Under the pieces are notes generated by a model, which was given only the letters and a program-made list of their open reading frames with translations, had not been told where the DNA came from and did no database searches. Both the position numbers and the translations under genes were made by a program. A DNA stretch of 15,482 nucleotides from contig CALWDV010000023.1 of the NCBI GenBank assembly GCA_944376785.1, forward strand, positions 1-15,482, read 5' to 3'. The stretch's first letter is position 1. Each line of letters starts with the position of its first letter. Origin of the DNA: an uncultured Clostridia bacterium (GTDB lineage: Bacteria > Bacillota > Clostridia > Christensenellales > UBA1242). This document shows positions 1 to 7,536 of the stretch, piece by piece.

Positions 1-1
1 T

Positions 2-355
2 GATTTAACCGAAGATAATGATTTTATTTTAAGAAAAACAAAAATTAAAGTTGGTGGTAAATTAAGTGCAAAACCTGGTAAAGCAACCATCTTAACTTGT
101 GTTAATGGAACTGAAATTAAAGAATACGATATTGAACTAATAAAAACTAATTATCAAACAACTGGTAACAGCAGAGGAATGGTTATTAAAGTTACTGATG
201 AAGAATTAATTAAAAAAACTGGTGGCATTGTGCAGGGAATGAGTGGAAGTCCAATAATTCAAGATGGCAAATTAATTGGTGCAGTTACACATGTTTTTGT
301 TAATGATCCAACAAAAGGTTTTGGACTATATTTGGATTGGATGTTAAATGAATAA
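2..355 (+). CDS. spoIVB: SpoIVB peptidase (S55 family), C-terminal part
   Basis: The last 117 codons of a gene whose start lies left of the window. SpoIVB is a serine peptidase secreted by the forespore into the intermembrane space, where it signals activation of pro-sigma-K processing. The visible part is the S55 peptidase domain. The stretch GIVQGMSGSPIIQDGKLIGA contains the nucleophile serine in its GMSGSP motif, followed by the typical THVFVNDPTKGFGLYLDWML ending. The reading frame is open from position 2 to TAA at 353-355. Its place directly upstream of spo0A is the conserved order recN-spoIVB-spo0A of Bacillus and Clostridia, which supports the call. The N-terminal membrane anchor and PDZ domain cannot be seen here. 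Confidence 0.93.
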   Translation, partial: DLTEDNDFILRKTKIKVGGKLSAKPGKATILTCVNGTEIKEYDIELIKTNYQTTGNSRGMVIKVTDEELIKKTGGIVQGMSGSPIIQDGKLIGAVTHVFVNDPTKGFGLYLDWMLNE

Positions 356-616
356 TTGCAAAATTTATTAAAAAAATTGTAAATAATCATTTACTTTAAA
401 AAAAAATAAAAAAATCTAAGATTATATAATATTATTAATTAAATATAATGTCAATAAAATTAAATAAAATTTTTATTTTGTACAAAAATAAAATATTTGT
501 GTAAATTAACTAAATAAAGGTAATATTTTGTTTTTTTTAATAAAAACATTTTGTAATTTTTTACAAGATTTATTATTTTTGTAAAAAAATAGGTCAAATT
601 GTAGATTTTTAAAAAG
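356..616. other. AT-rich non-coding gap between spoIVB and spo0A
   Basis: No open reading frame is supportable here. The stretch is nearly all A and T with long A and T runs. A perfect inverted repeat TTGTAA-TTTT-TTACAA lies at 551-566 and an imperfect hairpin centred on GTAC lies at about 470-505. Neither has a clear run of T directly after the stem, so I see no confident terminator for spoIVB. The inverted repeat could be an operator for spo0A, but that is only a guess. Confidence 0.6.
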
Positions 617-621
617 TTGTT

Positions 622-630
622 TGTTATACT
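622..630 (+). promoter_or_regulatory. Extended -10 promoter of spo0A
   Basis: TG-T-TATACT at 622-630 matches an extended -10 element (TGnTATAAT with one mismatch). The predicted start of transcription is near 637, giving a leader of roughly 50 nt with ribosome binding site AAAGGGA at 677-683. No good -35 hexamer is found 16-18 bases upstream (TAGATT at 602-607 is poor), which fits an extended -10 promoter. I do not see a sigma-H-type site. Confidence 0.45.
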
Positions 631-689
631 TATTCGCGTAGGGTTGGTTATTTTAACTAAAAATACAATTTTTTATAAAGGGATTTGCA

Positions 690-1445
690 ATGATAAAAAC
701 TAATCTTAATGCGGTTTATTATTCTAAAGGAAATATAGAGAAAGCTTATTTAGTTAAAAATGTACTTTGGAAATCAAAATTTCAAATTTCAAACATATCA
801 AATTTTTCTGAGTTGGTTTATGCAATCCAACAACAAGAAGTGAATTTGCTTATTGTTGATGGCGACACAATTAAAACTACTGAGGAATTTTTAGATATTA
901 TTAATGGTTATAAATTTTGTGTTCCAGACAATATTGTTTTTGTTAATTATATTAATGAGAAAAGTTTAGATATTAATGATAGTAATAGATTTTTAACAAC
1001 ATATGATAATTTTGAATCATTTTTTCAACAATATGAAGATAAATTACTTTTTAATATTGAAAAGAATAAATCAAATAAAATTAACACAAATTTTATAAAT
1101 ATGTTTTTAACACAATATTTAATAAAAATGGGATTCGTGCCAAAACACATTGGCTTTTATTATATAAAGCAATGTATTGAGGAAGCTTTAACTCATAATG
1201 GTGTTTTAGGTTCATTAAGCACAGAAATTTATCCCTGTGTTGCTAGAAGAAATGGTACTAGCCCGGTAAATATTGAAAGAAATATTAGAAATTCAATAGA
1301 AAAAGCAAATAAACTTTCAAATAATAAAGAAGAACCGTTAAAAGATGCATCTAATAAAAATAAGTGTGTTAGCAATAGAACTTTCTTATCTTATTTATTA
1401 GATCAAGTTATAATATCATATCAACAAATGGCTAATAAGTATTAA
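690..1445 (+). CDS. spo0A: Spo0A, sporulation master regulator with degenerate receiver domain
   Basis: A 251-residue protein (Bacillus subtilis Spo0A has 267). Residues about 138-250 are a clear Spo0A DNA-binding domain. MGFVPKHIGFYYIKQCIEEA matches the first helices, EIYPCVARRNGTSPVNIERN covers the helix-turn-helix with the DNA-contacting IERNIRNSI segment, and SNRTFLSYLLDQV matches the C-terminal PTNSEFIAMVADKL region. Residues 1-120 align with a response-regulator receiver but are degenerate. Asp57 (VNLLIVDGDT) sits at the phosphorylation site, whereas the metal-binding Asp pair is Tyr10-Tyr11, the switch Thr is Asn86 and the conserved Lys is a Thr near 103-104. The ATG has AAAGGGA 7-8 bases upstream. 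Identity is secured by the C-terminal domain and by spoIVB upstream. Loss of phosphorylation control is inferred. Confidence 0.93.
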   Translation: MIKTNLNAVYYSKGNIEKAYLVKNVLWKSKFQISNISNFSELVYAIQQQEVNLLIVDGDTIKTTEEFLDIINGYKFCVPDNIVFVNYINEKSLDINDSNRFLTTYDNFESFFQQYEDKLLFNIEKNKSNKINTNFINMFLTQYLIKMGFVPKHIGFYYIKQCIEEALTHNGVLGSLSTEIYPCVARRNGTSPVNIERNIRNSIEKANKLSNNKEEPLKDASNKNKCVSNRTFLSYLLDQVIISYQQMANKY

Positions 1446-1455
1446 TATAAATATC

Positions 1456-1486
1456 CAAAACTTTTCACACCTCCAAAAAAGTTTTG
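1456..1486 (+). other. Hairpin in the spo0A 3' region with CACCTCC in its loop
   Basis: A perfect 10-bp stem, CAAAACTTTT (1456-1465) with AAAAGTTTTG (1477-1486), encloses an 11-nt loop containing CACCTCC. No T run follows the stem directly (a T run occurs only at about 1507-1513), so it is not a classical terminator. It may stabilise the spo0A transcript end or expose the C-rich loop. Confidence 0.6.
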
Positions 1487-1494
1487 AATACAAG

Positions 1495-1524
1495 TTAATA
1501 ATTTAATTTTTTATTGAATATAAT
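1495..1524 (+). promoter_or_regulatory. Possible promoter abutting the spoIIM start
   Basis: A perfect TATAAT lies at 1519-1524, 18 bases after TTAATA (1495-1500). The predicted transcription start falls on or just beside the ATG at 1530, so the message would be leaderless. The -35 match is weak, and in B. subtilis spoIIM is a sigma-E gene, so the assignment to sigma-A is uncertain. Confidence 0.35.
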
Positions 1525-1529
1525 TATAT

Positions 1530-2162
1530 ATGAAGTCATCTGTAAACCGACGCATATATAGGTTAAAAAATAAACTATCCCTATATTTTAATGAATATAA
1601 ATTCACAGTTTTAATTTGTTTTATTTTTTTAATTATTGGTGCTAGTTTTGGCATTTTTACAGCGGTTAAATATTCTGGAGAAATTGAATTAGATAATTTA
1701 GCAGATTCAAATTTAGTGGATTTTTTAAAAGGGGATAGGGGAACAATGGGATTATTTTTCCCATACTTATTCTCTTTTTTATTTTATTGTTCTGTAATTA
1801 TTTTTATAAATTTCAAACCATTTTTAAGTGTAATAACATTTTTATTGTTAATTATAAGAAGTTACCTAGTTGCTTTTGACGTCACAGTTATTATTATTTT
1901 ATATGGGTTCACAGGAATTTTAAATGTTATTTTAATTATATTACCATGTGAATTAATGCTTTTAATGATTTTAACAATTATTGCGGCTGTTGCAATAAAA
2001 AGGAATATTAATCAAAAAAAATTTGGGCCATCGTTTAACTGCAAACCTTACATGATAAATTACTCAAAAATATTTACTTTTTTAATAATATTAGGAATTG
2101 TTATAATGTTATTAAAATGTTTATTAATGCCACTTATTAGGGTTACAATAATTGTTAATTGA
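1530..2162 (+). CDS. spoIIM: SpoIIM, stage II sporulation membrane protein
   Basis: A 210-residue polytopic membrane protein of the SpoIIM/DUF95 family, the usual length for this family. SpoIIM joins SpoIID and SpoIIP in the complex that remodels septal peptidoglycan during engulfment. Hydrophobic segments are visible at about 25-45, 76-94, 98-118, 120-140, 142-156 and 180-200. A short basic N-terminus (KSSVNRRIYRLKNKL) precedes the first one. The first segment (ICFIFLIIGASFGIFTAVKY) and the later LPCELMLLMILTIIAAVAI stretch, which carries the P-x-E-L element typical of the family, support the call. The ATG has no recognisable ribosome binding site. The gene ends in TGA, so TGA is a stop codon here. 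Position next to spo0A fits a sporulation role. Confidence 0.82.
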   Translation: MKSSVNRRIYRLKNKLSLYFNEYKFTVLICFIFLIIGASFGIFTAVKYSGEIELDNLADSNLVDFLKGDRGTMGLFFPYLFSFLFYCSVIIFINFKPFLSVITFLLLIIRSYLVAFDVTVIIILYGFTGILNVILIILPCELMLLMILTIIAAVAIKRNINQKKFGPSFNCKPYMINYSKIFTFLIILGIVIMLLKCLLMPLIRVTIIVN

Positions 2163-2211
2163 TGCAAAAAATTTTATTAATTTAATTCATTATTAATTTA
2201 ATTTGTTTTTA

Positions 2212-2240
2212 TTTACATAACAAAAGTATTAATGTATAAT
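2212..2240 (+). promoter_or_regulatory. Sigma-A promoter of the lipoprotein gene
   Basis: TTTACA (2212-2217), exactly 17 bases, then a perfect TATAAT (2235-2240). Transcription should begin near 2247, leaving a leader of about 50 nt. This points to vegetative expression separate from spoIIM. Confidence 0.75.
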
Positions 2241-2297
2241 ATTATTAATATATATGGCTTGTTATTAGATTAAACATTACTACTTTTGAGGTCTCAA

Positions 2298-3848
2298 ATG
2301 AAAAAAAATAAAATTTTAAAATGTATTTTAAGTTTTGCATTAGTGTTGTGTTCAACACTAATGTTTGCTGCTTGTGGTGGATCATCAAACCCTGTTCCAG
2401 GCTATGAATCTGGAAGTTCGGCACCTAGTCCAGATGAAGGAACAAAACCACCATCATCAGGTGACGATTCTGATGTTAGCATTGGGGAAGATGGTGAAGT
2501 TGAAGGTGGAGAAATTGCAGATTTTTCTGACTTTTTTAAAGGATATGTTGTTTTAACCAATGGTGATAATTCATTCAAAGTTTATGATGAATCAACAGGT
2601 GCAGAAGTAACTTTTAATGATTTACTAGATAGACAAATAGATGTTTTAGCAGAAGATGTTTTATATAGGTTGTATTTAACATATGGTTCATTAACATATG
2701 GAACATCATCACAATACCAAGACATTGAATTATATAATGGAAATTATAGTAAAGATGGAGCATTTGCAAAAGTTTTAAAAAATAAAGCTTTAACAAATGA
2801 AAGTTATGAAACATCAGTTTCTGTTAACTATGATGATATTTTAACTTATCAATTTGCATTAGATACTGATAATGATAATGCTTTTAATACATCTTTTATT
2901 ATGTTAAGCGAGGCTATTTTAGGAGAATATAATTTATATGATAATAATAGACGTGCATTATTAAAATTTGATAATGATAGTGAAGCATTACCATATAAAT
3001 GGGCATATTCAAATAATGCAGAAGATTTTACAAGTTGGTATAATAATTATAAAGAATCCTTAAAATTAGAGATTGCAAAAGCATTATATGATGAAACAAC
3101 AAATTTATCATATGAAGAAATTTTAAACAAAATAAATTATTTAGGATATAACGCAAATTTTGCTACGAAATTAGAAAACATTATTTATAATGTAGTAATT
3201 GGAAAAAATTTAGTTAATAGAGATTTAGAAATATATAATACATTAACTGAAACAGATAAAACATCTCCAAAGAATTGGAGTGATGAAAGTGAAATTTCTA
3301 AACATTACTATAAAGGCTATAACATTGTAATACCAGCAATTGTTGAACAAGCTTTAAATAATACTTTTGAAAGCACTGAAACAAGTATTTATCCTGCATT
3401 AAACCGAATGGCAGTTGAAAGCACTGTTAATGCTAATGGCTTTACCGATGCTAAAAAATATTCAAGTGTTTTACTAATGCCAAAGAGCAACACTCCAACA
3501 ACAAAATTAATTGTAAATTTAGAAGGAGTTGGTGAATCTGTTGGTAAAACAATAACCATTAATTATGTTGTTGCAACTTCAACAAAAATATATCAAGGAA
3601 ATACCACTGTAACACTAAAAAATGTTAATCAAGAAATTGAATTAAATTTAAATGCAATAACTGCCGGTGCTAAATTAAATGCATATAATGGTGATAAAGA
3701 AAATTACACTTCAACCGATTTATTTGGTGGGGCTAATGAAAGTGGCAACATTAATGATGGCAACAACTATATTAAATTAACATTTGATAACACTAATAAC
3801 ACAGCATTTAAAGTAACATTTAAAGGAATGTATGATAAAATGCAATAA
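2298..3848 (+). CDS. Large secreted lipoprotein of unknown function
   Basis: A 516-residue predicted lipoprotein. The signal peptide (MKKNKILKCILSFALVLCST, then LMFAAC) ends at a lipobox with the lipid-modified cysteine at residue 26. A Gly/Ser/Pro/Asp-rich linker of about 45 residues follows. The body has two parts: an Asn/Tyr-rich, probably helical region (about 75-350) and a beta-rich C-terminal region (about 370-516) with alternating hydrophobic residues such as TTKLIVNLEGVGE and KTITINYVVATSTK. I do not recognise the family. The helical part, with motifs like VLAEDVLYRLYLTYG, faintly recalls SurA/PrsA-type chaperone N-domains, but that is not firm. I chose the ATG at 2298 because GAGG lies 6 bases upstream at 2288-2291; an in-frame TTG at 2286 would overlap that site. 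It has its own promoter and terminator, so it is a single-gene unit. Confidence 0.88.
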   Translation: MKKNKILKCILSFALVLCSTLMFAACGGSSNPVPGYESGSSAPSPDEGTKPPSSGDDSDVSIGEDGEVEGGEIADFSDFFKGYVVLTNGDNSFKVYDESTGAEVTFNDLLDRQIDVLAEDVLYRLYLTYGSLTYGTSSQYQDIELYNGNYSKDGAFAKVLKNKALTNESYETSVSVNYDDILTYQFALDTDNDNAFNTSFIMLSEAILGEYNLYDNNRRALLKFDNDSEALPYKWAYSNNAEDFTSWYNNYKESLKLEIAKALYDETTNLSYEEILNKINYLGYNANFATKLENIIYNVVIGKNLVNRDLEIYNTLTETDKTSPKNWSDESEISKHYYKGYNIVIPAIVEQALNNTFESTETSIYPALNRMAVESTVNANGFTDAKKYSSVLLMPKSNTPTTKLIVNLEGVGESVGKTITINYVVATSTKIYQGNTTVTLKNVNQEIELNLNAITAGAKLNAYNGDKENYTSTDLFGGANESGNINDGNNYIKLTFDNTNNTAFKVTFKGMYDKMQ

Positions 3849-3872
3849 AAAAACAGCGTATGCTGTTTTTTT
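3847..3872 (+). terminator. Intrinsic terminator of the lipoprotein gene
   Basis: AAACAGC-GTAT-GCTGTTT stem-loop flanked by A7 on the left and T7 on the right (3866-3872), beginning at the stop codon. Confidence 0.9.
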
Positions 3873-3945
3873 ATTTTAATAAAATAAAACAATTTTTACA
3901 TAATTTTTTTTAAGTTGCAAAACATATTACAAAAGGAAGAAATTT

Positions 3946-5124
3946 ATGAAAAAAATTGTTTTAAGTTTTATATGTTTAATTTTTGTTTTAATAATGTTTG
4001 TTGTTAACAATCAATCGATTTATGTTAATGCCTCTTATGTTGAAAATAATTTTTCTAATTTTACAAGTTCTAGTTATGTTTTGCTTGATGCTAATTCAGG
4101 AACAAAATTAGCTGCAAAAAATGAAAATGAGAAAATGCAAGTTGCAAGCATTTGCAAATTAATGACCAGTTTAATTACACTAGAAAAAATTGATACGGGT
4201 GAACTAAAATTGAACGATGAAATTGTGGCAAGTGAACATGCATGTAATATGGAAGGAAGTCAAGCATTTTTAGATGCAGGAAGTTTCTATAAAGTTTCTG
4301 ATTTATTAAAAAGTGTTATTGTTGCATCAGCAAACGATAGTGCAGTTGTGTTAGCAGAAGCAATTTCCGGTTCAGAAAATTCTTTTGTAAGTTTAATGAA
4401 TCAAAGAGCAAAAGAATTGGGTATGAATAATACAACATATGCAAATGCAACTGGATTACCTGCACCTAATCAATATTCAACAGCTATGGATACAAGCATA
4501 ATTTTAAAAGAAGTTGCAAAACATGATTTGTATGTTCAAGATTCAAATATTTGGATGGACACCTTAATTCATCCAAGTGGCAGAGAAACTGAATTAGTTA
4601 ACACAAATAGATTAATTAAATACTACGACAAATGTAAAACTGGCAAAACAGGTTTTACTGATGAAGCAGGATATTGTTTGGCTTCAAGTGCTAGTAATGG
4701 TAATTTAAGTTTAATTGCAGTAACTTTAAAATGTGATAAGCCACAAGATAGATTTAAAGAAAGTATGGATTTATTTAATTATGGTTTTGCAAATTTTGAA
4801 AACAAACAAATTATTGATAGTTCTAAACTTTTAACAGATAAAATTAAAGTTAATTTAGGTAAAACAAGTTTAGCAAACATTGGTTTTAAAAACGATTTTA
4901 GCGTAGTTATGAAAAAAGGTGATAACGCTAATTACGATATTAAATTAAACATTAAAAAATCTATTAATGCGCCACAACAATTAAATGCAAAAATTGGTGT
5001 TGCAACAATTGTTAAAGATGGTAAAATTATTGGTGAAGTTGACATTGTTTTAAAAGAAGAAATTCAAAAACAAAACTTTAATGATATTGTTAATAAAGTT
5101 GTTGAAAATTGGAGTATATTATAA
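3946..5124 (+). CDS. D-alanyl-D-alanine carboxypeptidase (S11 family, DacF-like)
   Basis: A 392-residue low-molecular-mass penicillin-binding protein that trims the terminal D-Ala from peptidoglycan stem peptides outside the membrane. An N-terminal signal segment (about 4-20) is followed by the S11 catalytic domain with all three motifs: S68-I-C-K71 with the nucleophile serine, S128-A-N130, and K234-T-G236 in the run KTGKTGFTDEAG. Residues from about 285 on fit the beta-rich PBP5 C-terminal domain. The ATG has AAGGAAG 7 bases upstream. It stands alone between two terminators. Similarity to DacF/DacB suggests a role in spore cortex or general wall trimming, but sequence alone does not tell which. 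A second paralogue lies at 8494-9612. Confidence 0.92.
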   Translation: MKKIVLSFICLIFVLIMFVVNNQSIYVNASYVENNFSNFTSSSYVLLDANSGTKLAAKNENEKMQVASICKLMTSLITLEKIDTGELKLNDEIVASEHACNMEGSQAFLDAGSFYKVSDLLKSVIVASANDSAVVLAEAISGSENSFVSLMNQRAKELGMNNTTYANATGLPAPNQYSTAMDTSIILKEVAKHDLYVQDSNIWMDTLIHPSGRETELVNTNRLIKYYDKCKTGKTGFTDEAGYCLASSASNGNLSLIAVTLKCDKPQDRFKESMDLFNYGFANFENKQIIDSSKLLTDKIKVNLGKTSLANIGFKNDFSVVMKKGDNANYDIKLNIKKSINAPQQLNAKIGVATIVKDGKIIGEVDIVLKEEIQKQNFNDIVNKVVENWSIL

Positions 5125-5125
5125 T

Positions 5126-5159
5126 AAAAAACATATTAGATTTTCTAATATGTTTTTTT
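5126..5159 (+). terminator. Intrinsic terminator after the first carboxypeptidase gene
   Basis: Perfect 15-bp stem (5126-5140 with 5144-5158), 3-nt loop, ending in a T7 run. It starts two bases after the stop codon. Confidence 0.92.
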
Positions 5160-5203
5160 ACATTTTTTAACATTATTATAATTTGAAAAAATTGCCTAAT
5201 TAA

Positions 5204-5232
5204 TTGATTATTGTGTGCTTTTATTATATACT
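5204..5232 (+). promoter_or_regulatory. Sigma-A promoter of the M50 protease-scpAB operon
   Basis: TTGATT (5204-5209), 17 bases, TATACT (5227-5232). Both hexamers are close to consensus. The start is predicted near 5239, about 40 bases before the ATG at 5280. Confidence 0.72.
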
Positions 5233-5279
5233 TATTATGTTATTAATTTAACACAAATATATTAAAATTAAGGAATAAT

Positions 5280-5933
5280 ATGCTTAGTATTTTTGGTGAA
5301 CTTACAGGTATTGAATTAATTGGTGCAGGTTTGGCATTGCTTGTTGTTTTAGTTCTTTCTTTATCTTTACACGAGTTTGCACATGCTTATGTTGCTTACA
5401 AGCAAGGTGACTTTACACCTAAGGAAATGGGAAGAGTAACACTAAACCCGTTAGCTCACATAGATCCAATAGGTTTTTTATGTTGTGCTTTGTTTGGTTT
5501 TGGCTGGGCAAAACCTGTTGAAATTAATCCAATAAAATTTAGAAATTATAGGAAAGGAATGTTTTTAACTTCCATTGCAGGTGTGACAGTTAACATAATT
5601 TTAAGTTTTATTGGTTGTGGAGTGTTTTATATTTGTTTAAGATTTTTACCTTTAACAAATGTATTTTGTTATTTTATTTATTATTTTGGTATGTTTCTTT
5701 ATACAATTAATTTGGCATTGTTTATATTTAATTTATTACCAATTTATCCATTAGATGGTTTTAATTGTATTTCAGCATTAACAAAATATGATAATAAATT
5801 TGTTAATTTTATGAGAAAATATGGCACAATAATTTTAATTGTTATTTTAATTTTTGGAGATGTTTTTCTGCTTAAATTAATTAATTGGATTGGTATGCCA
5901 ATGGAAATGTTATGGGAATTAATAGTGTTTTAA
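5280..5933 (+). CDS. Site-2-type intramembrane zinc metalloprotease (M50 family)
   Basis: A 217-residue polytopic protein of the short M50 group found upstream of scpA in many Bacillota. The zinc-binding motif H31-E-F-A-H35 lies in the first membrane region (LSLSLHEFAHAYVAYKQGD), and the second metal/catalytic region NLLPIYPLDGFN carries the conserved Asp159. Membrane segments are predicted at about 12-30, 62-78, 96-120, 127-152 and 178-200. No PDZ domain is present, unlike RseP. Such proteins cut substrates inside the membrane; the substrate here is unknown. The ATG has AAGGAA upstream. The stop codon overlaps the scpA start (TAATG), so the two are translationally coupled. Confidence 0.9.
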   Translation: MLSIFGELTGIELIGAGLALLVVLVLSLSLHEFAHAYVAYKQGDFTPKEMGRVTLNPLAHIDPIGFLCCALFGFGWAKPVEINPIKFRNYRKGMFLTSIAGVTVNIILSFIGCGVFYICLRFLPLTNVFCYFIYYFGMFLYTINLALFIFNLLPIYPLDGFNCISALTKYDNKFVNFMRKYGTIILIVILIFGDVFLLKLINWIGMPMEMLWELIVF

Positions 5934-6775
5934 TGGAAGAAGAATTAAAAGAAAAAAACTTAATTACAGATGAACAATTTAATAATGAACAATTAAGCGC
6001 CGACGAAAGTTTTGAAGTTGAAGAAGATAGTGTTTTAAATTTTAAACTTGAAAATTTTGAAGGTCCATTAGATTTACTTTTGCACTTAATTAAGCAAAGT
6101 AAAATGGAAATTGAAAATGTTGAATTATCTAAAATAACAGAACAATATTTAGCAATTATGGATAGTTTACCAGAACTAGACCTTGAAAAGGCAAGTGAAT
6201 TTATTGAAGTTGCAGCAACTTTAATTGAAATAAAAAGCAAAGCATTACTTCCTAAATTAATTGAAAATGAAGAAGTTGATGAAGAAGATCCGGAAGCATT
6301 ATTATTGCAACGTTTGCAAGAATATAAATTGTTTAAAGAAACAAGTGAAAAATTAAAAGAAAGTGAAAATGTTTCAAGATTTTATAAGGCACCGGAAGAA
6401 GAAGCAAGTAAGTTTAGAATTGTTTTAAAAGATATGAGTTTAGACATTTTGTTAAATGCCTTTACTAATGTTTTAACACGTGCAACAAAAATTGAAACAG
6501 AAAATGAACCAAAGCAAATTGCAAAAGAAAAATTCACTGTTACACAAAAAATTGCTTCTATTAAAGATGCGTTAATAATAAGAAATAAAATTATGTTTAG
6601 CGAATTATTTAATGAAAGTATTTCCAGAGATGAAATTATAACAACTTTTATGGCTTTATTAGAATTATTAAAATTACAAGAAATTAAATGCGTTCAATCA
6701 GACGCTTTTTGTGATATTGAAATATTAAAAGCAGAAGATGAAGATTCAAACGAAAAAGAGGTTGAAAATGAATAA
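5933..6775 (+). CDS. scpA: Segregation and condensation protein ScpA (kleisin)
   Basis: A 280-residue kleisin that bridges the SMC heads and binds ScpB in the bacterial condensin, which compacts and segregates the chromosome. The diagnostic N-terminal SMC-neck-binding region FKLENFEGPLDLLLHLIKQS begins near residue 36, followed by YLAIMDSL and a helical stretch EFIEVAATLIEIKSKALLP. The C-terminal winged helix (about 200-260, ending in LLELLKLQEIKCVQSDAF) binds the SMC head. The first 35 or so residues are an acidic extension. I chose the ATG at 5933, which shares bases with the protease stop codon (TAATG). In-frame ATG 5912 (with GGAA 5 bases upstream) and TTG 5885 are alternatives inside the protease gene. 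The end overlaps scpB by 8 bases. Confidence 0.93.
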   Translation: MEEELKEKNLITDEQFNNEQLSADESFEVEEDSVLNFKLENFEGPLDLLLHLIKQSKMEIENVELSKITEQYLAIMDSLPELDLEKASEFIEVAATLIEIKSKALLPKLIENEEVDEEDPEALLLQRLQEYKLFKETSEKLKESENVSRFYKAPEEEASKFRIVLKDMSLDILLNAFTNVLTRATKIETENEPKQIAKEKFTVTQKIASIKDALIIRNKIMFSELFNESISRDEIITTFMALLELLKLQEIKCVQSDAFCDIEILKAEDEDSNEKEVENE

Positions 6776-7475
6776 TTTAGATAAAATTATTGAAAGTATA
6801 TTATTTGTTGCAGGTGATGGTGTTGAATATTTTGATATTGCTGAAAAATTAGGAGTTTCTGTTGATGATGTGGAAAAATCAATAGAAAAACTAAAATCAG
6901 ACCTTGAAAATTCGGAAAGTGGAATTCAAGTTATTACATACAACAAAAAAGCACAATTATGTTCAAACTCTAATTATGCAGATCAAGTTGCAGAAGTTTT
7001 AAATCCAATTAAAGAAAAAGCACTTACAAAAGCTGTTTTAGAAACTGCTGCAATAATTGCATATAAACAACCAATAACCAGATTAGAAATTGAACAGGTT
7101 AGAGGAGTTAATTCTGATTACGCAATTAATAATTTAATTGAAAATAAATTAATTGAAGTTGTTGGCAGAAAAGATGCCATTGGAAAACCATTATTGTTTG
7201 GAACAACTGATGAATTTTTAAAAAGATTTTCATTAAATTCTTTGGAAGATTTACCAGATTATGATGAATTATTAGAAAGAATTCAAGTTATAAAAACCCC
7301 ACAAAATGCAGGATTATTTGATTATTCACATATGCCAGAAGATAATGACAAACTAGAAAAAGAACAAGCTGAAAAAGAAAATAACACAAATGAAGAAAAT
7401 GAAAATAAAAATGATGTTGTTAATGAATTGTTACAAGCATTAGAAGATGATGATAACACACAAATTGAAGCTTAA
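6768..7475 (+). CDS. scpB: Segregation and condensation protein ScpB
   Basis: A 235-residue ScpB, the winged-helix dimer that binds the ScpA kleisin in the SMC condensin. The start MNNLDKIIESILFVAGDGVE and the signature region KPITRLEIEQVRG appear here as YKQPITRLEIEQVRGVNSDY, followed by GRKDAIGKPLLFGTTDEFLK, which is typical of the second winged helix. Residues from about 185 are a low-complexity Glu/Asn/Lys tail. The ATG at 6768 is preferred: GAGG lies 6 bases upstream at 6758-6761 and the protein then starts as usual for the family. An in-frame ATG at 6738 would add ten basic residues. The gene begins inside scpA (ATGAATAA overlap). Confidence 0.94.
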   Translation: MNNLDKIIESILFVAGDGVEYFDIAEKLGVSVDDVEKSIEKLKSDLENSESGIQVITYNKKAQLCSNSNYADQVAEVLNPIKEKALTKAVLETAAIIAYKQPITRLEIEQVRGVNSDYAINNLIENKLIEVVGRKDAIGKPLLFGTTDEFLKRFSLNSLEDLPDYDELLERIQVIKTPQNAGLFDYSHMPEDNDKLEKEQAEKENNTNEENENKNDVVNELLQALEDDDNTQIEA

Positions 7476-7480
7476 AAATA

Positions 7481-7515
7481 AAAAATGTATTACCAAAAGT
7501 AATACATTTTTTTTT
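7481..7515 (+). terminator. Intrinsic terminator after scpB
   Basis: 13-bp stem AAAAATGTATTAC (7481-7493) with GTAATACATTTTT (7499-7511), 5-nt loop CAAAA, then a T9 run. Confidence 0.92.
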
Positions 7516-7536
7516 GTTTTTTACAAATAATAAACT

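Noticed and set aside
470..505. Imperfect hairpin centred on GTAC as a spoIVB terminator
   Set aside because: Needs a bulge, contains only A-T pairs around the GTAC centre and has no clean T run after it.
592..598. Possible 0A box GGTCAAA upstream of spo0A
   Set aside because: Two mismatches to TGTCGAA in AT-rich DNA; not distinguishable from chance.
2286..2297. In-frame TTG start for the lipoprotein, four codons upstream
   Set aside because: It overlaps the GAGG ribosome binding site, and the ATG at 2298 gives a normal signal peptide.
3923..3930. CATATTAC resembling a sigma-E/F/G -10 before the first carboxypeptidase gene
   Set aside because: No matching -35 at a fitting distance, and the predicted start would fall in the ribosome binding site.
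5885..5932. TTG or ATG starts of scpA inside the protease gene
   Set aside because: The TAATG overlap at 5933 is a standard coupling arrangement and the extra residues do not resemble ScpA. ATG 5912 remains possible.
5881..6240. Open frame of 119 codons on the minus strand opposite scpA
   Set aside because: Ser/Lys-rich shadow of the Glu/Asp/Leu-rich scpA frame, no ribosome binding site and no recognisable protein.
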